Assembly: GCA_025526915.1 (NCBI GenBank)
Contig: JAHLKH010000015.1
Location: forward strand, 124,001-188,000
Direction of reading: 5' to 3'
Source of the DNA: Entophlyctis helioformis
Taxonomy: Eukaryota > Chytridiomycota > Chytridiomycetes > Chytridiales > Chytriomycetaceae
Length of the DNA stretch: 64,000 bases
The notes beneath the pieces were generated by a model, which saw only the letters and a list, made by a program, of their open reading frames with translations, did not search any database and was not told where the DNA came from. Below, piece by piece: positions 11,699 through 23,712 of the stretch. The position numbers and the translations under genes are program-made. Position 1 is the stretch's first letter. Each line of letters opens with the position of its first letter.

Positions 11699-11708
11699 CA
11701 CCAATCAG
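11699..11708 (+). promoter_or_regulatory. CCAAT box upstream of CTL gene
   Basis: The sequence caccaatcag lies about 70 bases upstream of the chosen start at 11775, a usual position for a CCAAT/HAP-complex site. Confidence 0.4.
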
Positions 11709-11774
11709 AGAAACCTCATCAAGCACAGAGCAGAGCAGCCGCTCTTGTTCTTGGCTCGCGATTCGACATTGGCC

Positions 11775-14452
11775 ATGCCTAACGTGCCGCTGACTGTTCG
11801 CATCAGTGGGGAGGCTCCCTTGCAGAAACAGGGCTCAGCCACCTCGGCCGGCTCACGGCTCGATCTCGGATGGACGTCGCCCACGTCAACAGCTGCCATC
11901 CTGCCGCCATCCCTCCCCACATCAGCAACCACGCCCTCGACGCCTTCGTCCGCGCGCGTTCTCGGCACCGCCAACCGCCGTCGTTGCGGCTGCACCGACC
12001 TGCTCTGGCTGATCGTGTTCCTCCTCGCCACAGCCGGCATGGCCGCCATCAGCCACTACGCCATCACGACCGGCAGCGCTCGTCGGCTGCTCAACCCGCG
12101 CGACTCCGAGGGCAACATCTGCGGATCGCCCGCGAGCATGGATTCAGGCCGCGACCTGCGATCCATGCCGTATGTCGTCTACTTTAACATGTCCAACCCG
12201 GCCTCGTACAAGCGGTGCGTAGCGGGATGCCCCGTCAAACGCGCGCCGTCGGACCCTGATCCGGTTGTGTGCCAGTACGACGTGGCTGTTCCGCCAGCAG
12301 GCGTCAACACAACGACAGACGCCCGCTTCGTGTCTGGGAACTGCACGGTCACTGTCGCGAGCACACAAGGTGAGTGGCACGGCCATCGCGTTCCTTGTCT
12401 CGACCACCACGTCTGACTGACGCGACGCGACGCGACACATGGCACGACGCGACCAACTCAGTCCTGGGCAAGTGCGTGCCAGACGTGCTGCTGTCGGGGA
12501 CAAAGGAAACGCTTTCTGCTGCAACCCAGACTGTCAATGGAAAGGACGAGGTCTCGACAACCGTGTCTGCCGCATCATGGGTCGCCACGCTCGTTGGCGA
12601 CATTAATGCCGAGTCCTTTGTCGCCATACTCTTCCAACAGCTCGTCACCAAGTGGTGGATCATTCTGATGTGCGTGCCATTTCGAACGTCTGACTGCTGG
12701 TAACGCTGACTGACATGCCCACCGATCGCAGAACACTGGCAGCTGCCGTTCTGCTGTCGTATCTGTGGATGTTCCTGCTGATCCGTATCAGCGCCATCAT
12801 CGTCTGGATCACCATCGGTCTTGTTCTGTCGATCCTGTGGGCATTCGCGTCCTACTTCATCTACAACTACGTGCGCATCAAGATCATGAAGCAGTCGCTG
12901 CTAGCTACAGGCGTCGTCTCGCTGGACGCTTCGCTGGCAAGCGAGACGCTTCTCCTCGTGCTCGCCATCGTGTGTGGTTTCGCTGCTGCTGCCATCCTGG
13001 GCATCGTCCTCGTGTTCCGCCAAAGCATCAGCATCGCGACTCGCATCATCATCGAAGCCAGCAAGTAAGGCGGTTATGTGCCGGTTGCTTGGTGCCCATG
13101 ATTGCTCAACGCTGTCCCTCCAACAGATCTCTGCTCGGTATGCCGCGGATCGCATGGTTCCCGCCGGCTCACTTTCTGGCCATCATCGTCACGGCTGCAT
13201 ATTCTCTCTGTATCTTCTCTCTGCTGTCAACCACCGGCACCATGGAGCCCACAACAAAACTCGTGTACACGGTCGGCAACCAGACGCTCCCGGTCCAGCA
13301 CGGCCGCGTTCTTGTATCCTCAGTGTGCGTTTCCAATGGACTGCCCCTCTCTGTCACGCAAACTCACACTGTCTGTTTGTGCGCGTGTGCAGAGCGGCTA
13401 TCTTTTACCAGGTGTGCACCGTGCTCTGGTTCGTGTGGTTCTATAACTTTATGGGTGCGATCGGCCGGACGACCGTTGCCGGCGCCATCTCCGAGTGGTA
13501 CTTTACGCCCGACAAGAAAGTAAGCCACATCATTTCCCTGCTTAAACCCTGCACTCTTACTTACTCACTCTCACACACTCACATTCTCACTCTCTATATC
13601 GCTAATCCATGCCTTCACAGACACTCAACCGACTGGCTCTTGGCAGTGCGCTCATGCGCGTGCTTGTGCACCATCTTGGCTCGATGGCGTTTGGAGCGCT
13701 AGTCGTGCCGAGCGTCCAGGTTCTCAACGTCATCGGCTATGCCATCGGCACGTCGTTCTACAAGGTGCGCCGTGTAAACGACCACGAGCGCAAGAGCGTC
13801 GTTAGTGAGAAATGCACCGAGGCCTTGACAATCATCCTGCGCACCTACAACACCACGGCGTACATTGTGGTAAGACGCGAGTCTCTCGGTGTGTCTTGTG
13901 GGGTTCGTGCTCCGTCTCGTGTCTCACACTGCATCATGTGCCATGGCGGGCGGCGGACAGTTGGCACTCCATGGCGACGCATTTGCCCCATCGGGATTCT
14001 CGGGTCTGCTCCTCAAAACCCGCCATGCCTTCCGCATCGCAGTGACGTCGAGCATCTCCTCGTTCATCCTCTTCCTGGCCAAGATCACCATCACGCTCCT
14101 CACGAGCGTTGTGGGCTACCTCCTGCTCATCTACGCGGCGCCAGACAGCCCCGGCCAGTCTTTTGCCCCTACATCGAGCATCTCGCTCTCGACCCTCGTC
14201 CCCATGCTGGTGATCATCGCCGTCTCTGCCTTTATCGTGTCGTCCATCTTCATCTCCGTGTTCAGCACGGCCATCGAGACGGTCGTCACCTGTTTCTGCG
14301 AAGACGTCGAGAATGGGTGCGCCGATGGCAAGTACTACATGTCGGACTCGCTCAAAAAGCTGATGGGCTTCCATCACAACGGCGGTGCTGGTGATGACCG
14401 GGCTCCCGTGTCGCCAATCACTGGGTCGGCAGCGAGTCTCATCAAGCGATGA
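11775..14452 (+). CDS. Choline transporter-like protein (SLC44/CTL, PNS1-like)
   Basis: Seven exons join in frame: 11775-12369, 12462-12669, 12732-13064, 13127-13324, 13393-13519, 13621-13869 and 13961-14452, giving 733 residues. The N-terminus is cytoplasmic and Ser/Thr-rich. A first membrane segment (LLWLIVFLLATAGMAAISHY) is followed by a Cys-rich, N-glycosylation-rich extracellular loop, and then a multi-helix core. The C-terminal signature FCEDVENGCADGKYYMSDSL matches the conserved CF-ED-E---G----Y-MS--LKKL ending of CTL proteins. FYNFMGAIGRTTVAGAISEWYF is also typical. Likely role: choline or ethanolamine transport at the plasma membrane or an organelle. The reading frame is open upstream to 11574, inside the Fanzor relic. 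I chose the ATG at 11775, which lies just after a CCAAT box. Confidence 0.9.
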
Positions 14453-14665
14453 CGCGGCTGTGTGTTGGCTTGTTTGAAAACCCTTGTCCATTACATCCAT
14501 GTAGAGCGACTCTATTGAATAGCGAATGAGAATCACTGCAGTCCAACTGTCGCAGATCGTTACCAGCACAACCTTTCTGACAACATGCAATGGCCGACAA
14601 CCAACAAGAAAGGGATGAGCAAGCGTTCAATGCGAAATCCACAAGTGCCCCACATTAATTCCAGA

Positions 14666-16179
14666 CTAGTCCTGGAGACGGTAGAGCGCCAGCATGATGC
14701 CCTTGGACGCCACCCGCTGGCCCAGATCCATCAATCCGACATCGCCGTCATCGCACTTGAACCACGTGCCGCCACCTCGGATGCGCGTGTATGTCAGGAA
14801 ATGCCCGTTGGCCTGCGTCACAAAGCCGTGCAGGCGGTAGAACGTCGGTGCCCGTCCGCCCGACGACGACGATGCACGCCGGCCACGCCCGCTTGCTCCA
14901 GGTGCTACAAACTGCTGCAGCGGAACCTGCGCGGTGGGGTCGTAAAAGAAGCCGAGATCGACTTCGAGGGGCAGCTCGACGGCCGGGTTGTGGTACCGTG
15001 CTTCACTCGTCGGCGGGTCGAGCAGCGGCCTGTCGATGGACAGTAACAAAAAGTGCGGGAGCACGGCAAACTGGATGGCCGGCTTCGTGGTAAAGTGCGA
15101 GAGCGGTTTGTTGGCAAACGATGCAGCGGCGACTGCTGATCCGGGTGATGCTGCCGCAGCGTTGGATGCGACGGACGGCGGCTCGCCAATGCTGCCGCCA
15201 AAGAAGAGGGTTGCGGGCGAGTGGCCAAAGCGTTTGTTTAGCAGTGTCAAGAGCGGGACCGTCTCTGATGTGCCATAGCCGGACGTGTCCAGTCGCAGAA
15301 TGGCATGCAATGCTGGATCTGAATCCGTGCCGTCAATGTCTGCATCCATGTCCGAGCGTGGCCCAGTGTCGGCGTCTGCGGCATGCTGAGAGAGGGGAGA
15401 TGGATGCGCCGACCGCGATGGGGCGTCAGAGCTATCCGTGAGCGCAAAGTCAAAGCGGCGGCCGAACCGTGTCTTGAGGAGCACCGACTGCAAGAGGCGG
15501 TGCGGAATCTGCTCAAAGTCTGTCGGCACCGACGAGGGATTGTCGAGCGCCAGGGAGGCGTGCGGCAGCCACGAGTCGATGTGGGCAATGATCTCGGCAG
15601 GCTCCAGATGCGTGTCGGGCTCGAGGTGCAGGATGTGGACGAGCGACGCGAAGGCGGCCACGGACGGATCTGGCGACGTCAGCGGCAGCTCCTGGTTGAT
15701 TTCGGGCAGAGCCACAAACAGCTGCAGCAAGGCGTTGATGGCCGATATGGGGTTGGACGCAGCGGGGTTGGCGAGCGGCTTGATGGTTCTGTTGGGGGGT
15801 TGGGTTGAGGTGAGTGGCGGGCAGGCAGACAGGCGGACAGGTGGACAGGCAGACAGATAGGCGGACAGACAAGTCGGCAGACGCATGCGCAATGAGCCGC
15901 CGGACCGGCACAGCACAGCCATCCGCATCGCAGCGGTTCATCGCGGGCCGAGCCGTTGACCAGATCGGGTGCGACAGACGCACAAGGGCAAAGGACGGAC
16001 AGCAACGAGACGAGACGAGACGGGACGGGACGGGACGGGACTCACTCGTCGGGGGCGTACGACAGGCACGGCTCTGAAAAGGCCTCTTCGAGCGGCGGGT
16101 GGATGACAATGGACGGCACCGACGACGCAATCGACGCCAGCGACGCCAGCGAGGCTTTGGACAGCAGGCGCGATGCCAT
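14666..16179 (-). CDS. Ubiquitin-specific protease (USP) fold protein, probably inactive
   Basis: Two exons, 16179-16046 and 15788-14666, encode 418 residues. The C-terminal half has the USP finger/palm pattern: LPHFLLLSIDRPLLD, FYRLHGFVTQANGHFLTYTR and WFKCDDGDVGLMDL. GHFLTYTR supplies the catalytic His of the HFxxY type. At the N-terminal box, where active USPs have GLxNLGNTCYxNSxLQ, this protein reads LANPAASNPISAINALLQLF. The NALLQLF helix start is kept, but Ser sits at the catalytic Cys position. It may be a pseudo-deubiquitinase acting as a scaffold; that is inference. The very poor similarity in between means a different member (an inactive USP39- or PAN2-like branch) is possible. It is divergent from the BRD-GATA gene, with 736 bases between starts. 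Confidence 0.65.
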
Positions 16180-16915
16180 GGGCGATTATGAGCTGAGATC
16201 GCAGCGAATCTGCAATGGCGTCAAAGCCAACGCCTGCCTCGCAGCCCGAGGCAGCAGGCGGCCGGTGCGCGGGATGCTCGGTGCTGGGCCGCGCGCCGTC
16301 TGCAGGGCGTGCTGGGCCCGCTGGGCGTGCCTGTGGTCGCAGCGCAGCCAGCGAGGCGGCAGCGTGCGTGGCAGCAGACGGCCGGCAGCCTCTCGCCGGC
16401 CGACGGTGTTTGAGCGTTTTCATTTTGCTGCGCTTGCCCAGCCTGCCGATATCACCCCTGTCCGGCTGCCAGTGTCTGCCGGTGTCTGTCTGCAACTACT
16501 GCGTCTGCGTCTGCTGCGTCTGCACAGCACCTTCCACAGCAACAGCGACTACGAGAGCAGCCCACGCCTGCCCCAGCAACAGCGCCCGCCGCCCGCCGCC
16601 CCCTCTGCCCTGCAGCCCACTCTGCCCTGCAGCCCCGCCGCCTTTGTCACCGCCATGTGAGTCTGCCGCTCCTTCGACGACGTTCCTGTGCGTTCCTGCC
16701 TGCTCAGCTGGGCGGGCGGTGCAAGGCCTGTGCCCGTGCGCAGCCCTGCGTGTGCCGCCCGGTGTTCCCAGCCCGCTCCCGTCCTGCCTGCCCCTGCTCC
16801 CCAACGTGCCGCCCCTGTCCTTGCCGCCCCTGCTGCCCCTGCCCCCACACGGCCTCCTGCTGACCGTCTGACGATCGCTGTTGTTGCAACGCCGATCAGT
16901 TGGCAAACCGCAACC
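16180..16915. other. Divergent intergenic region (USP-like / BRD-GATA-NET)
   Basis: This space of about 735 bases between opposed starts must contain both promoters. The right half is pyrimidine-rich on the plus strand (CTGC/CCTG/TGCC runs, 16500-16860). It is open in the frame of the downstream gene from 16688, but without recognisable protein character, so I treat it as 5' UTR or promoter. Confidence 0.4.
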
Positions 16916-19900
16916 ATGGACGCTGTGCTCCTGTCGGACCCGCAACCACACGCACAAGCGGAACCACAGCTGCCGCTCGAGACGCTGGACCAAGCCCCGC
17001 TCGCCGCTGCAGAGACTGTCGAGGCTGTCGACGCTGTCGACGCTATCGAGGCTGTCCAAACCTCCCCCGCTGCCCAGCCTGACGTTGTCAACAGCCTGCA
17101 GACCGCCGACCCCGCTGCTCCGTCTTCCGACCTTGTCGTCGCCGAGCCACTGCAAGAGGAGCCGCAAGCAGAGCCTCCGTCGGCCGATGCGGTCGATGCC
17201 ATCGTCGCCGAGCTGTGCAACGATCAGCCCTCTGCCGTGACCGACGACACGGCCATCGAGCCCATTGCCCTCGAGCCCATCGAGCCCATCGGCGTGCGGT
17301 TCGCCGTCGACACGTTCGATGCCGTTGACGATGCCGCCGTCGAGAGTCTGCAGTCGGCAGTCATCTGGAACCCAAGCATCGGCGAGATAAGCGGAACAGC
17401 CAGCGAGTACGCGTCGTCGGTCTCGTCCGAGAACGAGACAATGGCCAGACTGCAAGATCCCTCCTCGTCGTCGTTTGAGCCTGCCCCTGTCCATGCTCTC
17501 GAGCAGGCCCAACACCAGCTGGAAACGCACATGGAGCTCGAGCCGCTGTTGCAGCCCGAGCTGGTCTTTGAGGCACAGCTGTATCCACACTCGGATGCGG
17601 ATCACGACCACGACATGGTCCAGGACATGGATGGCCAAATGCAGGATTCTGTCCAAGACGCGGCTGCCACATCTGCCGTGTCCGACAAGCAACCAACCGA
17701 CCAAGCCCCACAGGCTGCCACGCACGACAAGGCATCGGCTGCCCGGCCCAGGAGACGATCGTCTGCGCACTTCTCCATGCCCGACGCCGCTGCAGCAGGG
17801 CTTTCCGGCTCTGCCGACCCAGCCGCTATTGTCAAGCAGCTGGCTGTGCTGACGGCCGCACTCCAGAGACACAACTGCGCGACGGCGTTCCTCGAGGCCG
17901 TCGACCCCATTCTGCATGGCTGTCCAGACTACCTGACGATTGTCGAGCATCCGATGGATCTCGGCACCATTGCCAGCAAGCTCGAGTCTGGCGCGTATCT
18001 TGCGGCCAGCACGGATGCCGACGCCATGGACGTGCTCGAGTCGCAGGCCACGCAGGTTGCGACACCGGCGTCTGCACACGCATCTGCACAAGCGTCTGCA
18101 TCGGCCAAAGCCCCTGCACCAGCCAGCGCCGAGCGCATTGTGATCAACTACGCCAGCGACGTCGTGACGATGCTCAACAACTGCTTCACATACAACCCGC
18201 CCGTGCACCCGGTGCACGTCTCGGGCAAGGCGCTCGCCCGCTTCTTCGACATCCAGCTGACCAAGTTCTTCCCGTCGGTGGAGATTGACTGGGACACGGC
18301 GTCGGTGCGTGCGTGCGACCCCAACACGCCGCCCGCTGCCGGCCGCAAGCGCAGACACCACAAGGCGCCGTCCAAGATCTACGATCCAAACGCCGCGTCT
18401 GTGCCGGCGTCCGTGGCTGCGGCTGCCTTTGCGGCGGTCGCGGGCACGGCCCCGATAACGTCGTCGCCCCTGGCCCACTCGCTGTCTCACGGCTCGTCGC
18501 TGGGCCTGGTGGATGTCGCACACCCGCTGTCTGCGTCTGCATCTGCGTCTGCAACGACCCTGGTCATGCACGACGACGACGAGGACGGCCACGCTGTCTC
18601 ACCGTCTCGCACGGCCGCCACGACTGGTGAGGCATCACAGCAGCAGTCGCAGGCAGCACGGCCCGCCCCTGCCAAGCGATCCCGCAGAAAGTCGTCGACC
18701 ACGCACAACGACGCAGCGGCGTCTGCAGACTCGGCCGCTCTGGCTGCCGAGTCCAACGGCCACGTCCATGCCAAGCCCAAGCCCAAGCGCCGCCGCGTGT
18801 CCGCTGCCAAGGCGTCGTCGGTTGCCGCGTCTGTCCCTGCACCGGCACTCGCGGCAGCTGCTCCTGCGGACGGCGACGACGCGATGCTGGCCATGGCGTC
18901 CACCATGCAGATGCTGGAGGCGCAGCTCGCGTTCCTTGAGAGCACGTGCGAACGCGAGAAGCTCGACCGCAAGGCGGCCAAGGCGGCTGCGCAGGCCGGC
19001 TCTGGTCCTGACGCAGCCGCTGACGCTGTTGCCGCCGACACTGCAGCTGACACGTCCAAGCCCAAGCCCAAGCCCAGAGCCCGGCCGCTGTCTCGTGCGG
19101 CAGCCAAGCCCAAGGCCGCTGCGGACGCTGCTGCCGATGTTGCTGTCGATGCTGCCAATGCTGCTGTCATTGTAGCGCCGTCGGACCAGCCCATAGTTGA
19201 GCCTCTGCCCGCACTTGCAGCCGCATCGCCTGCCAAGGAGCCGTCGCCTGTGCCAAAGGCAGATCCGCTTGATAGCCAGCCTGCAGCCCCCGCCGCAGAC
19301 GATACTGTTGCCTCTGCGCCGTCCCAGGCTGAGCCCGCTGCTACTGCCTCGCCTGCCAAGGCAGTCGCAGACACAGCAGAGGAGCTTGTTCTGCCCACGT
19401 CCGAGGCATCCGACGCGATTGCGGTGACATCGACTGCCACGACCGCCGCGGCCGATGCTGTCAAGGCAGACACACCAAGCACCAGCCAGTCAGCCCAGCC
19501 AGGTACTCAGCCAGACGTCCAAGCAGCGCAAACACAGGCTATGGCCTATGCCATGCAGATGCACATGCAGCAGCAGCAGCAACACCAGACACCACAGCAA
19601 TATCAGGCCATGATGCAGATGTTTAGTATGCAGCAGCAACAACAACAGAACTCTCAGCAGCCGCAGCAGCCCTTCTTCTCCCAGGCATACCACCCGTCCA
19701 TGCAGGCTGCGTACCCCGTTGCCGTGCCACCGCAGACCATGCCGGGCGACGCCGCGTACGGCTCCGACTATGCATACAGCTACGGTCAGGGCGGTGCCAT
19801 GGACATGACTGGTGCACAGTGGGGCCAGTCGCCCAACGCCCTCGACGGATCGTCTGGCATGGGCCGCGGTCGTGGAGGCGGCAGAGGACGGCTTTCTCAA

Positions 19901-20866
19901 GGCCAGCGTATCTGCGAGTTCTGCGCCACAACCGAGACACCCATGTGGCGTCGCGGACCATCAGGCAAAGCCACGCTGTGCAACAAGTGCGGCGTCAAGT
20001 GGCGGTCGGGCCGCCAACTCACGTTCCCGGACGGCACGATCCTGTCGCCGCCGTCGCCGGGCACCATCTCGCGGCCAGGCAAGCCGGCAGGCTACCCATT
20101 GTCGTCATCGTCGTCGTCTGCTGGTGGAGGCGCTGCTGGCGCACCGTATATGGCGGCTGTTGACCGCATGCCGCGCCGACCGGCGCAACACACGGCCAAG
20201 GCCAAGCGCGAGCGCGAGCTGTACGAGCGGCGGCACCATGTTGCGACGGTCCTCTCCAACGGCCTCTTGTCTGCCGACCATTTATCCCACGTCCTCACTC
20301 TGATCCGCAAGTCGATGCCGGCGCTCTCGAATGCGCAGGACGAGATTGAGCTGGATATCCAGGCCATGAGCCCGCGGCTGGTTGGCAGCCTGTACCGGTA
20401 CATCGTCGACAAGGCCGGCGTACGCGGCAGCGGGAGCGTGTTGGGCGGATTGGGGATGGGTGGCATGCAGGGAATGCAAGGCATGCAAGGCATGCAGGGT
20501 ATGCAGCCGATGGGCGGCATGCAAGGGATGCAAGGGATGGGCATGGATGCTATGGGACTGGGCATGCACCCGCAGCCGTTTATGCCGGCGCAGCACATGG
20601 CCATGATGGCTGCCTCTGCGGCTGCTGTCGCGGCGTCGGTGGGCTCGAGTGGTGCGCCTGGTGCCAATGGCCACATGGGACTCGTCCCTGCGCCGGTTCC
20701 TGGCTCGCTTGGCGCTCATGGCCCTGTGGCTGCATCAAGTGGTGGCAACATTGCGACGAACGGCGCGCGGCCTGACGCGGCTGCCGGTGCTAAGGAACAT
20801 GGCATTGGCAGTGGCAGCAGCTCGGGCTCGGACTCGGGTTCTGATTCCGGCACCGAGTCCGAGTAG
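16916..20866 (+). CDS. Bromodomain-GATA zinc finger-NET domain protein
   Basis: An intronless 1,316-residue protein. Residues about 303-455 form a bromodomain ([20 protein letters not shown], then [18 protein letters not shown]). It is interrupted by an Ala/Ser-rich insertion of about 45 residues between YLAAS and [11 protein letters not shown]. Residues about 998-1030 are a GATA-type finger, [19 protein letters not shown]...CNKC, with 18 residues between the Cys pairs. Residues about 1091-1166 match the NET domain of BET proteins ([39 protein letters not shown]). Long Ala/Glu/Gln-rich linkers, a poly-Gln tract near residue 885, a GMQGMQ repeat after the NET domain and an acidic Ser tail ([14 protein letters not shown]) complete it. 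Likely a nuclear acetyl-histone reader with sequence-specific DNA binding. The start follows the conserved context caaccATGg. Confidence 0.88.
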   Translation: MDAVLLSDPQPHAQAEPQLPLETLDQAPLAAAETVEAVDAVDAIEAVQTSPAAQPDVVNSLQTADPAAPSSDLVVAEPLQEEPQAEPPSADAVDAIVAELCNDQPSAVTDDTAIEPIALEPIEPIGVRFAVDTFDAVDDAAVESLQSAVIWNPSIGEISGTASEYASSVSSENETMARLQDPSSSSFEPAPVHALEQAQHQLETHMELEPLLQPELVFEAQLYPHSDADHDHDMVQDMDGQMQDSVQDAAATSAVSDKQPTDQAPQAATHDKASAARPRRRSSAHFSMPDAAAAGLSGSADPAAIVKQLAVLTAALQRHNCATAFLEAVDPILHGCPDYLTIVEHPMDLGTIASKLESGAYLAASTDADAMDVLESQATQVATPASAHASAQASASAKAPAPASAERIVINYASDVVTMLNNCFTYNPPVHPVHVSGKALARFFDIQLTKFFPSVEIDWDTASVRACDPNTPPAAGRKRRHHKAPSKIYDPNAASVPASVAAAAFAAVAGTAPITSSPLAHSLSHGSSLGLVDVAHPLSASASASATTLVMHDDDEDGHAVSPSRTAATTGEASQQQSQAARPAPAKRSRRKSSTTHNDAAASADSAALAAESNGHVHAKPKPKRRRVSAAKASSVAASVPAPALAAAAPADGDDAMLAMASTMQMLEAQLAFLESTCEREKLDRKAAKAAAQAGSGPDAAADAVAADTAADTSKPKPKPRARPLSRAAAKPKAAADAAADVAVDAANAAVIVAPSDQPIVEPLPALAAASPAKEPSPVPKADPLDSQPAAPAADDTVASAPSQAEPAATASPAKAVADTAEELVLPTSEASDAIAVTSTATTAAADAVKADTPSTSQSAQPGTQPDVQAAQTQAMAYAMQMHMQQQQQHQTPQQYQAMMQMFSMQQQQQQNSQQPQQPFFSQAYHPSMQAAYPVAVPPQTMPGDAAYGSDYAYSYGQGGAMDMTGAQWGQSPNALDGSSGMGRGRGGGRGRLSQGQRICEFCATTETPMWRRGPSGKATLCNKCGVKWRSGRQLTFPDGTILSPPSPGTISRPGKPAGYPLSSSSSSAGGGAAGAPYMAAVDRMPRRPAQHTAKAKRERELYERRHHVATVLSNGLLSADHLSHVLTLIRKSMPALSNAQDEIELDIQAMSPRLVGSLYRYIVDKAGVRGSGSVLGGLGMGGMQGMQGMQGMQGMQPMGGMQGMQGMGMDAMGLGMHPQPFMPAQHMAMMAASAAAVAASVGSSGAPGANGHMGLVPAPVPGSLGAHGPVAASSGGNIATNGARPDAAAGAKEHGIGSGSSSGSDSGSDSGTESE

Positions 20867-21084
20867 TGCTCTCGTGCATTTATCTCCCTCTATCACACAC
20901 ACACACACTTTTCTTTTCCCAATACATTTTTCCATGCATCACACACACTCGTTTGTCGACTTTTGTAATGTATTTTTACACAATGAATGTGCATATCAGA
21001 TATGTAAGAGCGATGCCGTATGGGAATATGGGGATGTTGGAGTGCGACAATGTGAGACAGAGACCTTGCCCACCGGCACGCAGA
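20867..21084. other. Convergent 3' intergenic space
   Basis: Short space between the convergent BRD-GATA-NET and tetraspanin-like genes. It is AT-richer than its surroundings, with a CA run at 20896-20908 and tataatgt/tacacaa stretches compatible with polyadenylation signals. No gene is seen. Confidence 0.4.
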
Positions 21085-23091
21085 TCAAGAAGTGAAGCGG
21101 TTGATGGTCATGAGGGACGCCGTGAGCGCGCAAATCGTGACGACCATGTGCGAGAAGGCCATCGTGTAGAACATGGTCAGGTATCCCGACGAGAACGCCT
21201 TGAGTTTTGGCCAGCAGCCTGGTGTGCCTGTTGGGTCTGGACGCGGTTGCAGCAGCTGGTCCGTGGGCTGGGCGGAGGGTTGTGGTTGTGGTTGTGTTGG
21301 CGTGTTGGCGAGTTGGCGACGGACGAGAACGCGCGTGCTGTGGCGACGGGCGATGCCTGCTTGCGATCGCTTGGTGGTGGCCTGCTTGGACACTGCGACG
21401 TTGGCTGCAGACGTCAGGCTGAGTGGCTCGTCGTCATCGACTGGCTCGCCTCGTTGAGTTGAAGTGGGTCGCGATGCAGAGATGCTGCTGGTTGGCGATC
21501 CGGTCGGTCTTGGCTGGCCAGTCGGTGGCGGTGGCGGAGTGGCAGTGGCAGAGGGGACACCAGAAGTAGTGGCCCCTGGACGACGCGGCGGTGGGAAGAA
21601 CTGCGTGGGGTTGGCTGGCGGTGGCGGCGAAGGCGGACGCGATCCAAGCAAGCCGGGGACAATGTTTCTGAAGCACTGGTTGCCATCCACGGTCGGAGAG
21701 TCAAAGTCGGACCAGAACCCGCAGCACTCAAACTGTTTGCATGGATGCCCGACAGTGTCAGCCAGATGCACGCCAAGATCAAGCTCATCAGCAGCTGGCC
21801 ACAGCATCGACGTACACTGGACTGGATGAGTGCGCGCGACTGGTTAGAGTACTCGCGTGAAAAGCGTTGCGCCATGTTGGTCTCAAAGTGCGGCTCGTTC
21901 AGCCACTTGTAGCTGACATAGCCCGTCGCGATCTGGAGTCCAGCACGCCAAGCAGCATGAGAGCAAACAAGACCGACTTGGCCTTGCTTCCGCGGGAGAT
22001 GCTCCACAGACCGAAAATGCCAACAACCGTCGCCAGCAGCGTCCATGCCGTCGAGATGACCAGAACATTGGTGTTGATGATGCGGTAGATGCCGGCGTTC
22101 TCGATCTGGTCCAGCCAGACAAGAACAAGGAAGCTGAGGAGCGCCATGGCAGGCAGCATGATCTGCGACACACGCACAGCCCGATGGTCAGCCTGCCATC
22201 CAGACGCAGCAGCAACAGTAAGCCAAGCCCAGACGAGACGACTCACAAGAAGATCGAAAATGACCAGCACCCATTTGGCGCGGTACGAGTCGCGAAGCCG
22301 CTGCTCGAACGTCCCGATCAGCGACGACGTGGCCGATCCGCGCCAGAGCTCGGCCGGCAGGTTGCTGTGCACGACGGGAGACGACGATTTGGGACCCATC
22401 AGGTGCCAGCCAAAGAGCCCGCATGCACATGGCGCACAGCCGCCACAGCATTGGCTGCAGGCTGCGGGCCTTTCGTGCTTGGCGAATGAGGCGTCGTCCC
22501 GCGTGTCGACTGTGTTGCTCGCAGTGGCAGCATCGTAGGGCTTGGAGCTGGATCCTGGCGGCTGCAGCGATGACGTTCTGGTGCAAAAGTCACTGACATG
22601 CGCGGCGTTGCTGCATATGTCGCGGCAGGCATGGCAGGCGTGTCCGGCATGGCCGGCGTGGACGTGACCGCGACTGGTGCAAGTGAAGGTGCAGATGGCG
22701 ACGGCACGAGCTTGTCCATCGACACGACCGAGTCGGTGTGTTTGTGGCCACGAATGTCTGCCTCTGTTGGAAGGGTTGCATCGTATGGGTGCCATGCCGG
22801 CGGCGGTGCGTGGGGAAGCGGCGGTCGCGACAGATGGCCGACTGTGGTCTCGTCGTCGTATCTGTACTGGTACATGCCGAACGAAGCGTGGTCATACGAG
22901 GCAGCGGGCAGCGTTGGAACAGCAACCGATGTGTGCGAGTCTCTGTTGGTGTTGTCTTGCAATGGCAGCTGTTGCTGCTGCTCGTCTGGTTGTTGTTGTT
23001 GTTGCTGCTGTGCATCTGCTTGTTGTGGCGCGGATGACGATGGCGTGTCGTCGACGGTCTTGGACTTGAACAGCGATGGAAAGAACGGCAT
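21085..23091 (-). CDS. Tetraspanin-like membrane protein with Pro-rich large loop
   Basis: Exons: 23091-22598, 22547-22247, 22162-21816 and 21732-21085. The long cytoplasmic N-terminus is Gln/Pro-rich and disordered. The first segment WVLVIFDLLIMLPAMALLSF is followed by two more hydrophobic helices (VLVISTAWTLLATVVGIFGL, SVLFALMLLGVL), then a loop, then a last helix FSHMVVTICALTASLM. The loop carries FECCGFWSDF with the CCG motif and later Cys (CFRN, GCWPKL), the hallmark of the tetraspanin EC2 domain. Between CFRN and GCW about 165 Pro/Ser/Thr-rich residues are inserted. The third exon is one base short of frame (347 nt) near 21945, between LMLLGVL and LQIATGYVSYKW, so either a base is missing in the assembly or the gene is disrupted. 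The first intron is short (50 nt) and tentative. Likely a plasma-membrane organiser. Confidence 0.7.
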
Positions 23092-23712
23092 GACGTGCAG
23101 TGAGCGACGTGTATGTGTATCTATGTGTGTATGTGTATGTATGACCGTGTATGCGCGAGTGGCTTGCTCGAGGCTTGGCTGTCTGTTGTCGGGTCGCTGG
23201 TGTGGTTCACTCGAGGCTCAAGCAGGCAGTTGACGTCTGCGTCAACGGGAGTTGTCTTCGAACGAGCCAAGACGGGGGTCGTCGCCCACGTCTTATTTGC
23301 ACCGCTCTGCAGCAACACATCATGCAACAAGCAGCACGCACTCAGGGCGCTTCGTGCAACAACAGCTCCTCCTCCAGAATGCACCGCTCCATCACCGTGA
23401 TCGTCCGCAACACCGTCGCCATGTCAGCCAGTCCGACACATCCCGGACGCGGTCGGTGTCTGATATGTGATCATGGCGCGCCAACTCCGACACTCGCTCG
23501 TCGCTCGCCGCCTGATCACGTATCTGGGATCTTTTGGGGCTCTTGACCGCCCTTGCTCCCTCGGATCCCGAGCGCAGCCGCACAGCTCGGCCGCTGTCGC
23601 TCTCTGTTGCTATCTGTTGCCCTCTGTCGCTGTCTGTTGCCCTCTGTTGCTGTCTGGCAGCAGCCTGTTCCGCAAGGCTCGTTCGCCTTTGCTTTCTCCG
23701 CCGCACGACAAT
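23092..23712. other. Divergent intergenic region (tetraspanin / MFS)
   Basis: About 620 bases between opposed starts. A TATGTG-type microsatellite lies at 23111-23150 (gtatgtgtatctatgtgtg). A repeated ctctgttgctgtctg motif occurs at 23600-23660, just upstream of the MFS start. No coding exon is recognised, although the frame is open upstream of 23713. Confidence 0.4.

Noticed and set aside
11574..11774. Upstream in-frame start for the CTL gene inside the Fanzor relic
   Set aside because: It would add 67 residues derived from antisense transposon sequence and would place the CCAAT box inside the coding region.
16496..18592. 698-residue open frame antisense to the BRD-GATA-NET gene
   Set aside because: It mirrors GC-rich codons of the opposite strand, has Arg/Gly-rich composition with no domain, and overlaps a gene with clear domains.
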